From positions 1 through 64,000 of the forward strand of contig DASZHA010000081.1 of NCBI GenBank assembly GCA_035938265.1: DNA of 64,000 nucleotides. Direction: 5' to 3'. Under the pieces are notes generated by a model that saw only the letters and a list, made by a program, of their open reading frames with translations, made no database searches and was not told where the DNA came from. This stretch comes from DASZHA01 sp035938265 (GTDB taxonomy: Bacteria; Chloroflexota; Dormibacteria; DASZGP01). A program made the position numbers and the translations under genes. Position 1 is the stretch's first letter. The number at the start of each line of letters is the position of its first letter. This document shows, piece by piece, positions 31,867-45,571 of this stretch.

Positions 31867-33702
31867 CTAGCCCTGCCCCGCGGACCGGCCCCGCGTGGGC
31901 GCCGGCCGCGCCTGGGAGAGAGCCTTGGCAATTCGCGCCGGGAGCCGGTCGCGAGCCAGCTGCTCCAACCGCCGCGGCAGGGGAATGCGCCAGTTGGGCC
32001 AGCTCTCGACGGTGCCAGGCATGTTGAGGCGACGGGCCTGCCCGCTGGCGTCGGCCAGCGACGCCAGCACCAGGCGGCACGGCGAGGCGCCCAGCGCCTG
32101 GTAGGCCGCGACGACGACATCGTCCACGCCAGCACCTGGGCTGGGGACAGCCGCCGCCAGCAGCCGGCGGCGCATCCGGGCGGTTCCCCCGGGGTTGGGT
32201 CGGTGGCCCGCCGCCGCCTCGTCCTCGACGTCGCTACCGGACCACAAACCAGCTGTGGTGGGCAGGTCATGGGTGGTCATCGACGCCACCGCCTGGCGGG
32301 GCCACCGGTCCGGCGGCCGCGACTCGAACCACAGCACCCGCGAGGAGAGCACGCCCCGGCGGCGAAGCTCGTGTCGCACCCCGGCTTCGACGGTGCCGAG
32401 GTCCTCACCGACAACCATGGCCCGCGCCCTCTGGCTCTCGAGCGCGAGGACGTCCAGCATCTCGGCGGCGGGGTAGCGCACGTAGGCACCCTCCTCCGGC
32501 GCACAACCGTCCGGGATCCACCACAGCCGGAAGAGGCCCAGCACGTGGTCGATTCGCACGCCGCCGCCGTGCCGCATCGCCGCCCGGAAGGTGGAGGCCA
32601 GCGGCGCGTACCCCGCGGCGCGGAGGCGGGCCGGGTCGAAGGCGGGCAGGCCCCAGTCCTGGCCGTCGCGGTTGAAGGTGTCGGGCGGGGCCCCGATCCG
32701 GATCCCCGGCGCCAGCAGGTCCTGGTTGGCCCAGGCGTCCGCACCGCGGGGGTCGAAGCCGACGGCGACGTCGTGCATCAGGGGGGTCTCGCGGGCCGCC
32801 GCCTGCAGCTGCACCTCCAGCACCCACTCCAGCCACGCGTGGAAGCCAACATGGTCCGCCTCCTCGGTGGCGACGCGAGCGACGGCGGCGGAATCGGGGT
32901 CGTGGAAGCGCGCTGGCCAGGATCGCCACCCGCTGCCGAATCGCTCGGTGAGGACGTTGAAGATGGCGAAGCGCTCCAGGTCCTGCCCACCCGCGGTGCG
33001 GAAGGCGTCGAAGCGGCGATCGCCCTCGGCAGCCTGCCAGGCCGCTTCGAGGGCGCGCATCTTGGTGGTGAAGACGGCGTCCCGGTCGATCAACTTGGAG
33101 CTGTTGATCCGCCGCAGGGTGGCGGCAGTCTCGGCGGCAACCCCGCCCCCGACCGGCTCCTCGTCGACCGCGATGTAGAGCGGGTTGCCGAACAGCCGGC
33201 TGGAGGCGAAGTAGGGGCTGGTCTCCTGCGGCAACAGAGGCAGGGGGGCTGATAGGGGATTGAGGAGGATTACCGAGGCTCCCTGGCGGCGAGCCCAACG
33301 GCCCAGGCGCCGGAGGTCGCCAGCGTCGCCGATGCCCCAGCTCCGCGCCGACCGGCAGGCATAGAGGGGGGCGTCCCAGCCCCACGCCGGGGGACCCTCC
33401 GGCTGGTGACAAGTCCCGGGGCTAACGACCAGCAGCCGCCCTGCACCGTCCGCGACCAGCCGGTGGTAGCCAATCGGCAGGTCCGCCGGCAGCACGCCGC
33501 CGGCGACGTGCGCCTCCCCCCCGCTCTCGGTGTAGACCGTGGCCCGCTGCACCGGTAGCCGGTCGCCAGGTCGCGCGAACAGCGGCAGCGCCCCCCCGGG
33601 GCCGGCGTCGCCGGTCGCCTCCATGGCGCCGAGAACAGCCTCCAGGGTTTGGTCGGGGACGCGGCGCCGCCGGCGGTCCGCGCCCAGGTAATCGACCATC
33701 AC
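31867..33702 (-). CDS. malQ: 4-alpha-glucanotransferase (amylomaltase)
   Basis: GH77 disproportionating enzyme of at least 611 residues. Catalytic residues sit in GVRIDHVLGLFRLWWIP (nucleophile Asp), VVGEDLGTV (acid Glu) and TTHDLPTTAGLW (third Asp). It transfers maltooligosaccharyl units between glucans, complementing GlgX and the phosphorylase. GTG 33702 is the first canonical start, but conserved-looking codons continue upstream in frame (PGRAELRRLAGRHG) without a canonical start; CTG 33753 is a possible real one. It is divergent from the glgX operon. Confidence 0.9.
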   Translation of the reverse strand: MMVDYLGADRRRRRVPDQTLEAVLGAMEATGDAGPGGALPLFARPGDRLPVQRATVYTESGGEAHVAGGVLPADLPIGYHRLVADGAGRLLVVSPGTCHQPEGPPAWGWDAPLYACRSARSWGIGDAGDLRRLGRWARRQGASVILLNPLSAPLPLLPQETSPYFASSRLFGNPLYIAVDEEPVGGGVAAETAATLRRINSSKLIDRDAVFTTKMRALEAAWQAAEGDRRFDAFRTAGGQDLERFAIFNVLTERFGSGWRSWPARFHDPDSAAVARVATEEADHVGFHAWLEWVLEVQLQAAARETPLMHDVAVGFDPRGADAWANQDLLAPGIRIGAPPDTFNRDGQDWGLPAFDPARLRAAGYAPLASTFRAAMRHGGGVRIDHVLGLFRLWWIPDGCAPEEGAYVRYPAAEMLDVLALESQRARAMVVGEDLGTVEAGVRHELRRRGVLSSRVLWFESRPPDRWPRQAVASMTTHDLPTTAGLWSGSDVEDEAAAGHRPNPGGTARMRRRLLAAAVPSPGAGVDDVVVAAYQALGASPCRLVLASLADASGQARRLNMPGTVESWPNWRIPLPRRLEQLARDRLPARIAKALSQARPAPTRGRSAGQG

Positions 33703-33822
33703 GCCGTGACGGCCAGCGAGGCGGCGGAGCTCGGCCCGGCCCGGGGTGGCCAGGGCTACTTGCGCATGGAGGCCTGGCGCCCGAGCAATGGGTACACTTG
33801 ACCTCTCACGTTAGCTTGGGCC

Positions 33823-33837
33823 GATGCTATCAGCATC
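33823..33837. promoter_or_regulatory. Perfect inverted repeat in the malQ-glgX divergent region
   Basis: GATGCT (33823-33828) and AGCATC (33832-33837) flank a three-base spacer. It lies 62 bp before the glgX start and 120 bp before malQ, downstream of a TTGACC (33798) that could be a -35 element. It is a candidate operator for glucan genes. Confidence 0.4.
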
Positions 33838-33899
33838 CGCGGCGACGGAGCTTCTTTGGGCGACCATCAGCGACCCGCAGGCACAAAAAGGAGGATGTG

Positions 33900-38025
<4,126 letters not shown>

Positions 38026-38029
<4 letters not shown>

Positions 38030-39819
38030 GCGATAAGAGGGCTGTGAGCGGTCAAACGACGCCTGTGAGCGCTAAGAGAGGTCCTGGCAAGCCCTCCACG
38101 CGGCCCCAGGGGCTCGTCGCCGACAGCCCGGGCCCTGCCCTGCCGGGCGCCGACCCGCACTGGTACCGGCACGCGGTTTTCTACGAGCTGCTGGTCCGTG
38201 GCTTCGCCGACGGCAACGCCGATGGCATCGGCGACCTCCCCGGGCTGATCGACCGGCTCGACTACCTGGAATGGCTCGGCGTCGACTGTCTCTGGCTCCT
38301 ACCCATCAACCAGAGCCCGTTGCGGGACGGCGGCTATGACATCAGTGACTACTACTCCATCCAACCGGAGTACGGCGACGAGGAAGACCTGCGCGCCCTC
38401 ATCGATGAGGCGCACCGCCGCGGCATGCGCGTGATCATGGACATGGTCATGAACCACACCTCGGACCAGCATCCCTGGTTCCAGGAGGCGAGGTCGTCAC
38501 CCGACAACCCCAAGCGCGACTGGTACGTTTGGTCGCAGACCAAGAACCGCTACACCGACGCGCGCATCATCTTCGTCGACACCGAGCCCAGCAACTGGAC
38601 GTGGGACGAGCAGGCCGAGGCTTATTACTGGCACCGCTTCTTCAGCCACCAGCCCGACCTCAACTACGACAACCACGAGGTCCGCGCCGAGATGGTCAAG
38701 GTGCTGCGCCACTGGCTCGACCTGGGCCTCGACGGCTTCCGCCTGGACGCCGTGCCCTACCTCTACGAGCGCGAGGGCACCAGCAGCGAGAACCTCCCCG
38801 AGACCCACACTTTCCTGGCCACCCTGCGCGAGGTCATCGACCGCGACTACGGTGGCGACCGGGTGCTGATCGCGGAGGCCAACCAGTGGCCGGAGGACGT
38901 CGTCGAGTACTTCGGCAGCGAGCAGCACCCTGAGTGCCACATGTGCTTCCACTTTCCCCTGATGCCGCGCATGTTCATGGCCCTGCGGCGCGAGCAGCGC
39001 TACCCCATCACTGAGATCCTGGAGCGCACCCCGGCCATCCCCGGCTTCGGCCAGTGGGGCCTGTTCCTGCGCAACCACGACGAGCTGACCCTGGAGATGG
39101 TCACCGAGGACGAGCGCGACTACATGTGGACGGAGTACGCTCGCGACCCTCGGATGAAGCTCAACCTCGGCATCCGCCGCCGGCTGGCGCCGCTGCTGGC
39201 CAACGGCCGCCGCCAGATGGAGCTCTTCTATGGCCTGCTGCTGTCCCTGCCCGGAACGCCCATCCTCTACTACGGGGATGAAATCGGGATGGGCGACAAC
39301 ATCTACCTCGGCGACCGGGATGGCGTGCGCACGCCGATGCAGTGGACCGCGGACCGCAACGCCGGCTTCAGCCGCTCCGATTTCGCCCAGCTCTACCTGC
39401 CGCCGCTGATGGACCCGGTGTACGGTTTCGCCGCGGTCAACGTCGAGGGCCAGCAGCGCAACGAGTCCTCCATGCTGCACTGGCTGCGACGCTTCCTCGC
39501 CGTGCGACGCCGCTACCAGGTCTTCGGTGAGGGCGACTTCGAGGCGCTCGACGCCGACAACCCTTCGGTCTTCGCCTTCCTGCGCAGCAATGAGAACCAG
39601 ACCATCCTCTGCGTCAACAACCTTTCACGGTTCGTGCAGCCGGTGGAGCTCGACCTCCGCCGCTACACGGACCGGCGGCCGGTGGAGCTGCTGGGGCGGG
39701 TGCCGTTCCCCAGGATCGGCGAGCTGCCCTACTTCCTTACGATCGCGCCGCACAGCTTCTACTGGTTCGAGATCAGCGATGCCCCTGTGCCTGCCGTGGG
39801 CGGCGAGGGGCAGGGATGA
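38026..39819 (+). CDS. treS: Trehalose synthase TreS
   Basis: The 597-residue GH13_16 enzyme interconverts trehalose and maltose. A Ser/Pro/Lys-rich leader precedes DPHWYRHAVFYELLVRGF. Catalytic motifs are GFRLDAVPYLYEREG (Asp), VLIAEANQWPEDV (Glu) and LFLRNHDELTLEM (Asp). GTG 38026 overlaps the glgE stop and the gene end overlaps mak by 4 bp. It is separate from, not fused to, the maltokinase, unlike some bacteria. It supplies maltose to the next enzyme in the operon. Confidence 0.96.
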
Positions 39820-41309
39820 GCCAGCCCGAATCCCCCGCCGACCTGCTGAAGTCGGCCGGGCTGCCCCAGCCCGAGTCACAGCTGATGGACTACCTGCGCC
39901 GGCAACGATGGTTCAGCGGCAAGGACCGCGAGATCGAGCGCGTCGTGATCGAAGACGCGGGCATCGCCGAGGGCGAGCCCTCCCTGGTCCCGGTCCTGCT
40001 CCGCGCCGAGTACGCCGACTCCGGCTGGGAGCGCTACAGCCTGCCGTTATCGGTGCGCCCCGCCGCCAACGCCGACTACCGGGACGCCGCGCTGGTCGCC
40101 GAGGGGCTGCGCGATGGCGAGCCGGTGGTGGTCCTTGACGCCCTCCTCGACCGCCAAGCCGCAGCGCGCTTCTGGGGTCTACTCGAAGGGGCGGACCCCC
40201 TGCCGACCCTCAACGGCGAGCTGGCCGGCAGCGGTGCGGGCCGGCCGGCCCATGACGCCGAGATCCACACCCTGCCGCGCGACCAGAGCAACACCATGCT
40301 GGTGCGCGGCGAGACCGAGCTGCTCAAGTGCTTCCGTAAGCTGGAGGGCACCAGCTCCCCGGAGTTCGAGATGCTGGAGGCGCTGAAGGACGCCGGCTTC
40401 GGCCACATCCCGACGCCCCTGGGCCTGATCGAGTACCGCACCGCGGCGGCCGAGCCCGTGGTGGTGGCCATGCTCCAGCCCTACCTCCACAACGCCACCG
40501 ACGGCTGGGCCATCGCCATGACCTCGCTGCGCGATCTCTACGCCGCCGCCGACGAGTCCGAGGTCGAAGATGAGGCCGAGATTCGCGACCTGGTGGACGA
40601 CCAGGGATCGGACTTCACCCCGGATGCGGCCAGGCTGGGCGCCGTCATCGCCGAGATGCACCTGGCCCTGGCTGGGGACAGCATGCCCGAGCCGATGCGG
40701 GCGCAGCCCGCCGGTCCTACCGACCTGCGAGCGTGGGCTGACGACATGCTGGCCGACCTGGAGACGCTGGCCCGGGCCGACCGGAACCTCGCGGCGAAGG
40801 CGGCGCGGGAGGGGCTGCGGCGACGAATCGACGCCATCGCCGACCTGCCCGAGGCGGGGCTCGCCATCCGGGTGCACGGTGACCTCCACCTCGGCCAGAC
40901 CGCGCGAACCGACGATGGCTGGGTCATCCTCGATTTCGAGGGCGAACCCTCGCGCAGCGTCGAAGCGCGACGGCGGCGGGCGTCGGCGCTCAAGGACGTG
41001 GCCGGCATCCTCCGCTCCCTGGACTACGCCTCCGCCGTGGCGCTGCTGAACTGGACCAACCCCGATGACCCGCGCTGGACCCGGCTGCAGCGATTCGGCG
41101 ACGCCTGGGCCAGGGTCAACCAGGAGGCCCTCTGGGATACATATGTCGCCACCGTCGGGGCATCCCCGCTGCTGCCCCCCGCGGAGATGGCGCCGGCATT
41201 GCTGGATGCCTACGAGGTGCAGAAGGCGCTCTATGAGCTGGCCTACGAGCTGAACCACCGGCCGGACTGGGCGTGGATCCCGCTGCGCTATCTCGAGTCG
41301 CCGGCCTGA
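39816..41309 (+). CDS. mak: Maltokinase (Pep2/Mak)
   Basis: The 497-residue aminoglycoside-phosphotransferase-fold kinase makes maltose-1-phosphate for GlgE. The N-terminal maltokinase cap contains YLRRQRWFSGKDREIE. The catalytic loop is VHGDLHLGQ with the catalytic Asp, followed by the metal-binding Asp in WVILDFEGEPS. ATG 39816 overlaps the treS stop, and its stop overlaps the glgB ATG. Length and motifs match actinobacterial Mak. Confidence 0.95.
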   Translation: MSQPESPADLLKSAGLPQPESQLMDYLRRQRWFSGKDREIERVVIEDAGIAEGEPSLVPVLLRAEYADSGWERYSLPLSVRPAANADYRDAALVAEGLRDGEPVVVLDALLDRQAAARFWGLLEGADPLPTLNGELAGSGAGRPAHDAEIHTLPRDQSNTMLVRGETELLKCFRKLEGTSSPEFEMLEALKDAGFGHIPTPLGLIEYRTAAAEPVVVAMLQPYLHNATDGWAIAMTSLRDLYAAADESEVEDEAEIRDLVDDQGSDFTPDAARLGAVIAEMHLALAGDSMPEPMRAQPAGPTDLRAWADDMLADLETLARADRNLAAKAAREGLRRRIDAIADLPEAGLAIRVHGDLHLGQTARTDDGWVILDFEGEPSRSVEARRRRASALKDVAGILRSLDYASAVALLNWTNPDDPRWTRLQRFGDAWARVNQEALWDTYVATVGASPLLPPAEMAPALLDAYEVQKALYELAYELNHRPDWAWIPLRYLESPA

Positions 41310-43549
41310 TGGCGCGCGCCACGTCCGTGAGCCAGGCAGAGCTCGACCTTCTCGCGGCCGGCCGCCACCACGATCCCCACCAGGTCCTGGGCCGGCACCC
41401 CGAAGGCGGGGCGAACAGTTTCCGAGCCTGGCAGCCGGCGGCCGAGAAGGCCTGGCTGCTGCTGGGAGAAGACACCAGGGCCAAGCCCATGCGCGCCCTG
41501 GGCGGCGGGTTGTTCGAGGTCGAGGTCAGCGACGCGGTCGCCGGCGGCCACCGCTTCCGCTTTGCCAATGCCAGTGGCAAGTGGACCGTCGACGACCCCT
41601 ATGCCTTCCTCCCCACCCTGGGCGAGCTCGACCTGCACCTGTTCGCGGAGGGACGGCACCTCGAGCTGTGGCAGCGGCTCGGCGCCCGTGTGCTGGAGCA
41701 GGAGGTCCCCGACCCGGACGGCGGCGTGCGCCAGGTGCGGGGCACCGCCTTCTCGGTCTGGGCTCCCAATGCCGAGGGGGTCAGCCTGGCCAGCGACTTC
41801 GGCTCCTGGGACGAGCTGGTCCACCCCATGCGGTCGCTGGGAAGCAGCGGCGTGTGGGAGCTGTTCGTCCCTGGGATCGCTGCCGGCACCAGGTACAAGT
41901 TCTCCGTGCTGGGCGCCGACGGCAAGCGCACCCTCAAGGCCGATCCCATGGCGCGCGCCACCGAGCTGCCCCCCTCCACGGCGAGCGTGGTCGAGGCCGC
42001 CAAGCACCATTGGCGAGACGACGCCTGGCTCGAGCGGCGCCGCACCTGGGACGGCCACACCCAGCCGCTGTCGATCTACGAGGTCCACCTCGGGTCGTGG
42101 CGGCGCAACCCGGACGGCGGCCTGCTGAGCTACCGCGAGCTGGGCGACCAGCTGGCCGACTACTGCGTCGGCATGGGCTTCACCCACGTGGAGCTGATGC
42201 CGGTGATGGAGCACCCCTTCGCCGGCTCCTGGGGCTACCAGGTCACCAGCTACTTCGCCCCCACCTCCCGGCACGGCTCGCCAGACGACCTGCGCTGGAT
42301 GATCGACCACCTCCACCAGCGCGGCATCGGCGTCATCGTCGACTGGGTGCCGGCCCACTTTCCCAGGGACGAGTGGGCCCTCGCCCGTTTCGACGGCACC
42401 GCGCTGTACGAGCATGAGGACCCCCGCCTCGGCGAGCATCCGGACTGGGGAACCCTGATCTTCAACTACGCCCGCAAGGAAGTGCGCAACTTCCTGGTCG
42501 CGTCAGCCCATTACTGGGCCGAGGAGTTCCACGTCGACGGCCTGCGCGTGGACGCGGTGGCGTCGATGCTCTACCTCGACTACTCCCGCAAGGCGGGCCA
42601 GTGGGTGCCCAACGAGTTCGGGGGCCGCGAGAACCTGGCCGCCGTGGACTTCCTGCGCGAGACCAACACCACGCTGGCAGAGCGACATCCCGGCGTCATG
42701 GTGGTGGCCGAGGAATCAACCGCCTGGGGCGGCGTCACCCGCCCGACGACCGCCGGCGGGCTCGGCTTCAGCCACAAGTGGAACATGGGCTGGATGCACG
42801 ACACCCTCGACTACGTCAGCAAGGACCCGGTCTTCCGTCGCCACCACCACGCCGAGATGACCTTCGGGCTGCTCTACGCATGGAGCGAGCACTACATCCT
42901 TCCCCTCTCCCACGACGAGGTCGTCCACGGCAAGGGGTCGCTGTACGGCAAGATGCCCGGCGACCCCTGGCGCCGCCACGCCAACCTGCGGGCGCTGCTG
43001 GCATGGATGTGGGCCCACCCCGGCAAGGAGCTTCTCTTCATGGGAGGTGAGCTGGCCCAGGAGCGCGAGTGGTCGCACGAGCGAAGCCTCGATTGGGACC
43101 TGCTCAAGCGCCGTGCTCACCGAGGCACGCAGCAGCTCATCCGGGACCTCAACCGGACCTATAGGGAGACCCCGGCCCTGTGGCAGCTGGACTCCAACCC
43201 CGACGGCTTCGAGTGGATTGACGCCGGCAACGCTGACCAGAACGTCCTGTCCTTCATCCGCCGCGACGCCGACGGCAACCCCGGCCTGGTCTGCGTCGCC
43301 CACTTCTCCCCCGAGGTCCGCTCCGACTTCAGGGTCGGGCTACCACAGGCCGGCGCCTGGCGCGAGGCGGTCAACACCGACGCCGAGGTCTACGGCGGTG
43401 GCAACGTCGGTAACTGGGGCCGCGTCGTCGCCGAGGACGTCGGCTGGAACGGTCAGCCGTCGTCGGCGGTCTTGACGCTCCCGCCGCTGGCGGTGGTCTG
43501 GCTGGTGCCCGAGTCGTCCCGCGCCGCCAGGCGCGCCGCCGGCAGGTAG
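41309..43549 (+). CDS. glgB: 1,4-alpha-glucan branching enzyme GlgB
   Basis: The 746-residue protein has two N-terminal carbohydrate-binding modules (the first with HDPHQVLGRHP) and a GH13_9 barrel with GLRVDAVASMLYLDYSR (nucleophile), MVVAEESTAW (acid) and LPLSHDEVVHGKGSL. It introduces alpha-1,6 branches into the glucan made by GlgE. ATG 41309 overlaps the mak stop (TGATG). The last 97 bp of the coding sequence are also the antisense end of the phosphorylase gene, an unusually long convergent coding overlap. Confidence 0.95.
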   Translation: MARATSVSQAELDLLAAGRHHDPHQVLGRHPEGGANSFRAWQPAAEKAWLLLGEDTRAKPMRALGGGLFEVEVSDAVAGGHRFRFANASGKWTVDDPYAFLPTLGELDLHLFAEGRHLELWQRLGARVLEQEVPDPDGGVRQVRGTAFSVWAPNAEGVSLASDFGSWDELVHPMRSLGSSGVWELFVPGIAAGTRYKFSVLGADGKRTLKADPMARATELPPSTASVVEAAKHHWRDDAWLERRRTWDGHTQPLSIYEVHLGSWRRNPDGGLLSYRELGDQLADYCVGMGFTHVELMPVMEHPFAGSWGYQVTSYFAPTSRHGSPDDLRWMIDHLHQRGIGVIVDWVPAHFPRDEWALARFDGTALYEHEDPRLGEHPDWGTLIFNYARKEVRNFLVASAHYWAEEFHVDGLRVDAVASMLYLDYSRKAGQWVPNEFGGRENLAAVDFLRETNTTLAERHPGVMVVAEESTAWGGVTRPTTAGGLGFSHKWNMGWMHDTLDYVSKDPVFRRHHHAEMTFGLLYAWSEHYILPLSHDEVVHGKGSLYGKMPGDPWRRHANLRALLAWMWAHPGKELLFMGGELAQEREWSHERSLDWDLLKRRAHRGTQQLIRDLNRTYRETPALWQLDSNPDGFEWIDAGNADQNVLSFIRRDADGNPGLVCVAHFSPEVRSDFRVGLPQAGAWREAVNTDAEVYGGGNVGNWGRVVAEDVGWNGQPSSAVLTLPPLAVVWLVPESSRAARRAAGR

Positions 43550-45546
43550 CAGGTCCGGTAGTAGTCGAGGACCATCCGGCGGGCTGAGAACTGGCTGCCG
43601 ATGTGGCGGATGCTGGCGCGCATCATCGCGACCCAGCCACTGGTGAGGCCGTTGGGATCGCGGTCGTAGAAGAGCGGAACGACCCGCTCTTCTAGAGTTC
43701 GGTACAGGATGTCGGCGTCGCGGGCGTCGTTGTCGTCGGCCTCGTCGAGGCCGCTGCCGGCGTCGATGGTCCAGCCAGAGTCGCTACGCCGGCCTTCGTC
43801 CCACCAGCCGTCGTTGACGGATAGGTTGAGCACGCCGTTGGCGCCGGCCTTCATCCCGCTGGTGCCGCTGGCCTCCAGGAGCCGCCGCGGGTTGTTGAGC
43901 CAGAGGTCGGCACCCTGCACCAGCAGCGGGGCGCTGCCCAGGTCGTAGTCCTCGATGAAGGCCATCCGCGGTTCGTCGCGAACGAAGCGCGCGACCTCCG
44001 ACAGGATCTCCTTGCCGATGCCGTCAGACGGGTGAGCCTTGCCCGCGACCACGACCTGGACCTCTCGGCCGGGGTGGCCGAGGATGGCGCGGAAGCGGTC
44101 AGGGTCGCTGAGCATCAGGGCGGCGCGCTTGTAGCCCGCGAACCGGCGGGCGAAGCCGATGGTGAGCTTGTCGGGATCGAACAGCCCGCTGTCACCGCGG
44201 GCGGCGATCGCCCGCTCGATCAGCCGCCGGCGCAGGCCGGTGCGGATGTCCCAGAGCCGTCGGTCGGGGATCAGGGCGACGCCGCGCCAGCGCTGGTCGT
44301 CGGCGTCCAGGTCCCACCATTGCTCATCGACGTACTCGACGAGGAGGCTGGCGATCGGCTCCGCCACCCAGGTCGGCATGTGCACACCGTTGGTGACATA
44401 GCCGATGGGCACCTCCTCCTCGGGCACTCCGGGCCAGGCGTCCTTCCAGAGGCGCCGCGAAACCGCCCCGTGCAGCTTGCTGACACCCACGCTGGTGCCG
44501 GCCTCACGGAGGGCCACGAAGGTGGTGCACAGGATCTCCTCCGCGTCGCCGGGGCGACGGCGGCCCATGTCCACGAACTCGCGCACCGTCATGCCGGCTG
44601 CCTCCAAGTAGGGACCCACCAGGCGGGCCACTAGCTCCTCGGGGAAGTAGTCACTGCCGGCGGCAACCGGCGTATGGGTGGTGAAGATCGACCGCCGCCG
44701 GACCTGCTCGCGCGCGTCCCGCAGTGATCGCCCGGCGGCCACCTCCTCGCGGGTCAGCTCCAGCAGCGAGAGGAAGCTGTGGCCCTCGTTGAGGTGGAAT
44801 AGCAGCGGGTCCCGCCCCGCTGCCCGCAGGGCGCGGACGCCGCCGATGCCCAGCACGATCTCCTGGACCAGCCGCGCCTCGGGGTCGGCCACGTAGAGGC
44901 GTTCGGTGGCGGCGCGGATGTGGGGCGGGTTCTGGGGCAGGTCGGTGTCGAGCAGGATCAGCATCACCGAGCCAACGTGCGCGTGCCAGAGGCGGGCTAC
45001 GGCGTCGTCCCCGCCGACGGTAAAGCGGACCTCCGTTGGACCGTCCTCGCCGGGCACCGGCGCGATCGGCAGGCGGCTGCGTTCGGTGGCGGGGAAGTCG
45101 GTGACCTGCTCGCCATCCTGGCCGAGCACCTGGCGGGCGAAGGCGGTTCGGTAGAGGAGGCCGACGCCGGTGATCGGGAGGCCGAGCTGAGCGGCGGCCT
45201 TGAGCTGGTCGCCGGCGAGGACCCCCAATCCACCGGAGTAGATCGGCAGGTGCTCGGTGATGGCGTACTCCATCGAGAAGTAGGCAACGCCGCCGCCCAG
45301 CCCGGCGCCCCAAGCTTGCATCCCGGGGAAGCCGCTGGGACGTCGCGCCAGGAGGCGGACGATCTCAGGGTGCGACACCGCCTGGGCACGCGCCTCCGGC
45401 GCCATCATCTGGAGCATGACCACGGGGTTGTGCCCCGACTCGCGCCACAAGGCCGGGTCGAGGTGCTCGAACGCCCGGCGGATGGTCGAGTCCCAGGTCC
45501 ATGTCAGGTCGTAGGCCAGCGCTTCGAGGTCAGCGGGCATGGACAT
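43453..45546 (-). CDS. glgP: Alpha-glucan phosphorylase
   Basis: The 697-residue GT35 protein belongs to the short bacterial branch that opens with a DUF3417-like segment (ALAYDLTWTWDSTIRRAFEHL). The landmarks YFSMEYAITEHLPIYSGGLGVLAGD, FHLNEGHS and FTTHTPVAAGSD are present. The PLP-phosphate/substrate end carries EASGTSGMKAGANGVLNLS. It releases glucose-1-phosphate from glucan ends. ATG 45546 or ATG 45540 starts the protein, only about 25 bp from the divergent ABC permease start. Its C-terminal ~30 residues are encoded antisense to glgB. Confidence 0.92.
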   Translation of the reverse strand: MSMPADLEALAYDLTWTWDSTIRRAFEHLDPALWRESGHNPVVMLQMMAPEARAQAVSHPEIVRLLARRPSGFPGMQAWGAGLGGGVAYFSMEYAITEHLPIYSGGLGVLAGDQLKAAAQLGLPITGVGLLYRTAFARQVLGQDGEQVTDFPATERSRLPIAPVPGEDGPTEVRFTVGGDDAVARLWHAHVGSVMLILLDTDLPQNPPHIRAATERLYVADPEARLVQEIVLGIGGVRALRAAGRDPLLFHLNEGHSFLSLLELTREEVAAGRSLRDAREQVRRRSIFTTHTPVAAGSDYFPEELVARLVGPYLEAAGMTVREFVDMGRRRPGDAEEILCTTFVALREAGTSVGVSKLHGAVSRRLWKDAWPGVPEEEVPIGYVTNGVHMPTWVAEPIASLLVEYVDEQWWDLDADDQRWRGVALIPDRRLWDIRTGLRRRLIERAIAARGDSGLFDPDKLTIGFARRFAGYKRAALMLSDPDRFRAILGHPGREVQVVVAGKAHPSDGIGKEILSEVARFVRDEPRMAFIEDYDLGSAPLLVQGADLWLNNPRRLLEASGTSGMKAGANGVLNLSVNDGWWDEGRRSDSGWTIDAGSGLDEADDNDARDADILYRTLEERVVPLFYDRDPNGLTSGWVAMMRASIRHIGSQFSARRMVLDYYRTCYLPAARLAARDDSGTSQTTASGGSVKTADDG

Positions 45547-45571
45547 TAGCCTACGTTGCGACAATCGGTCG

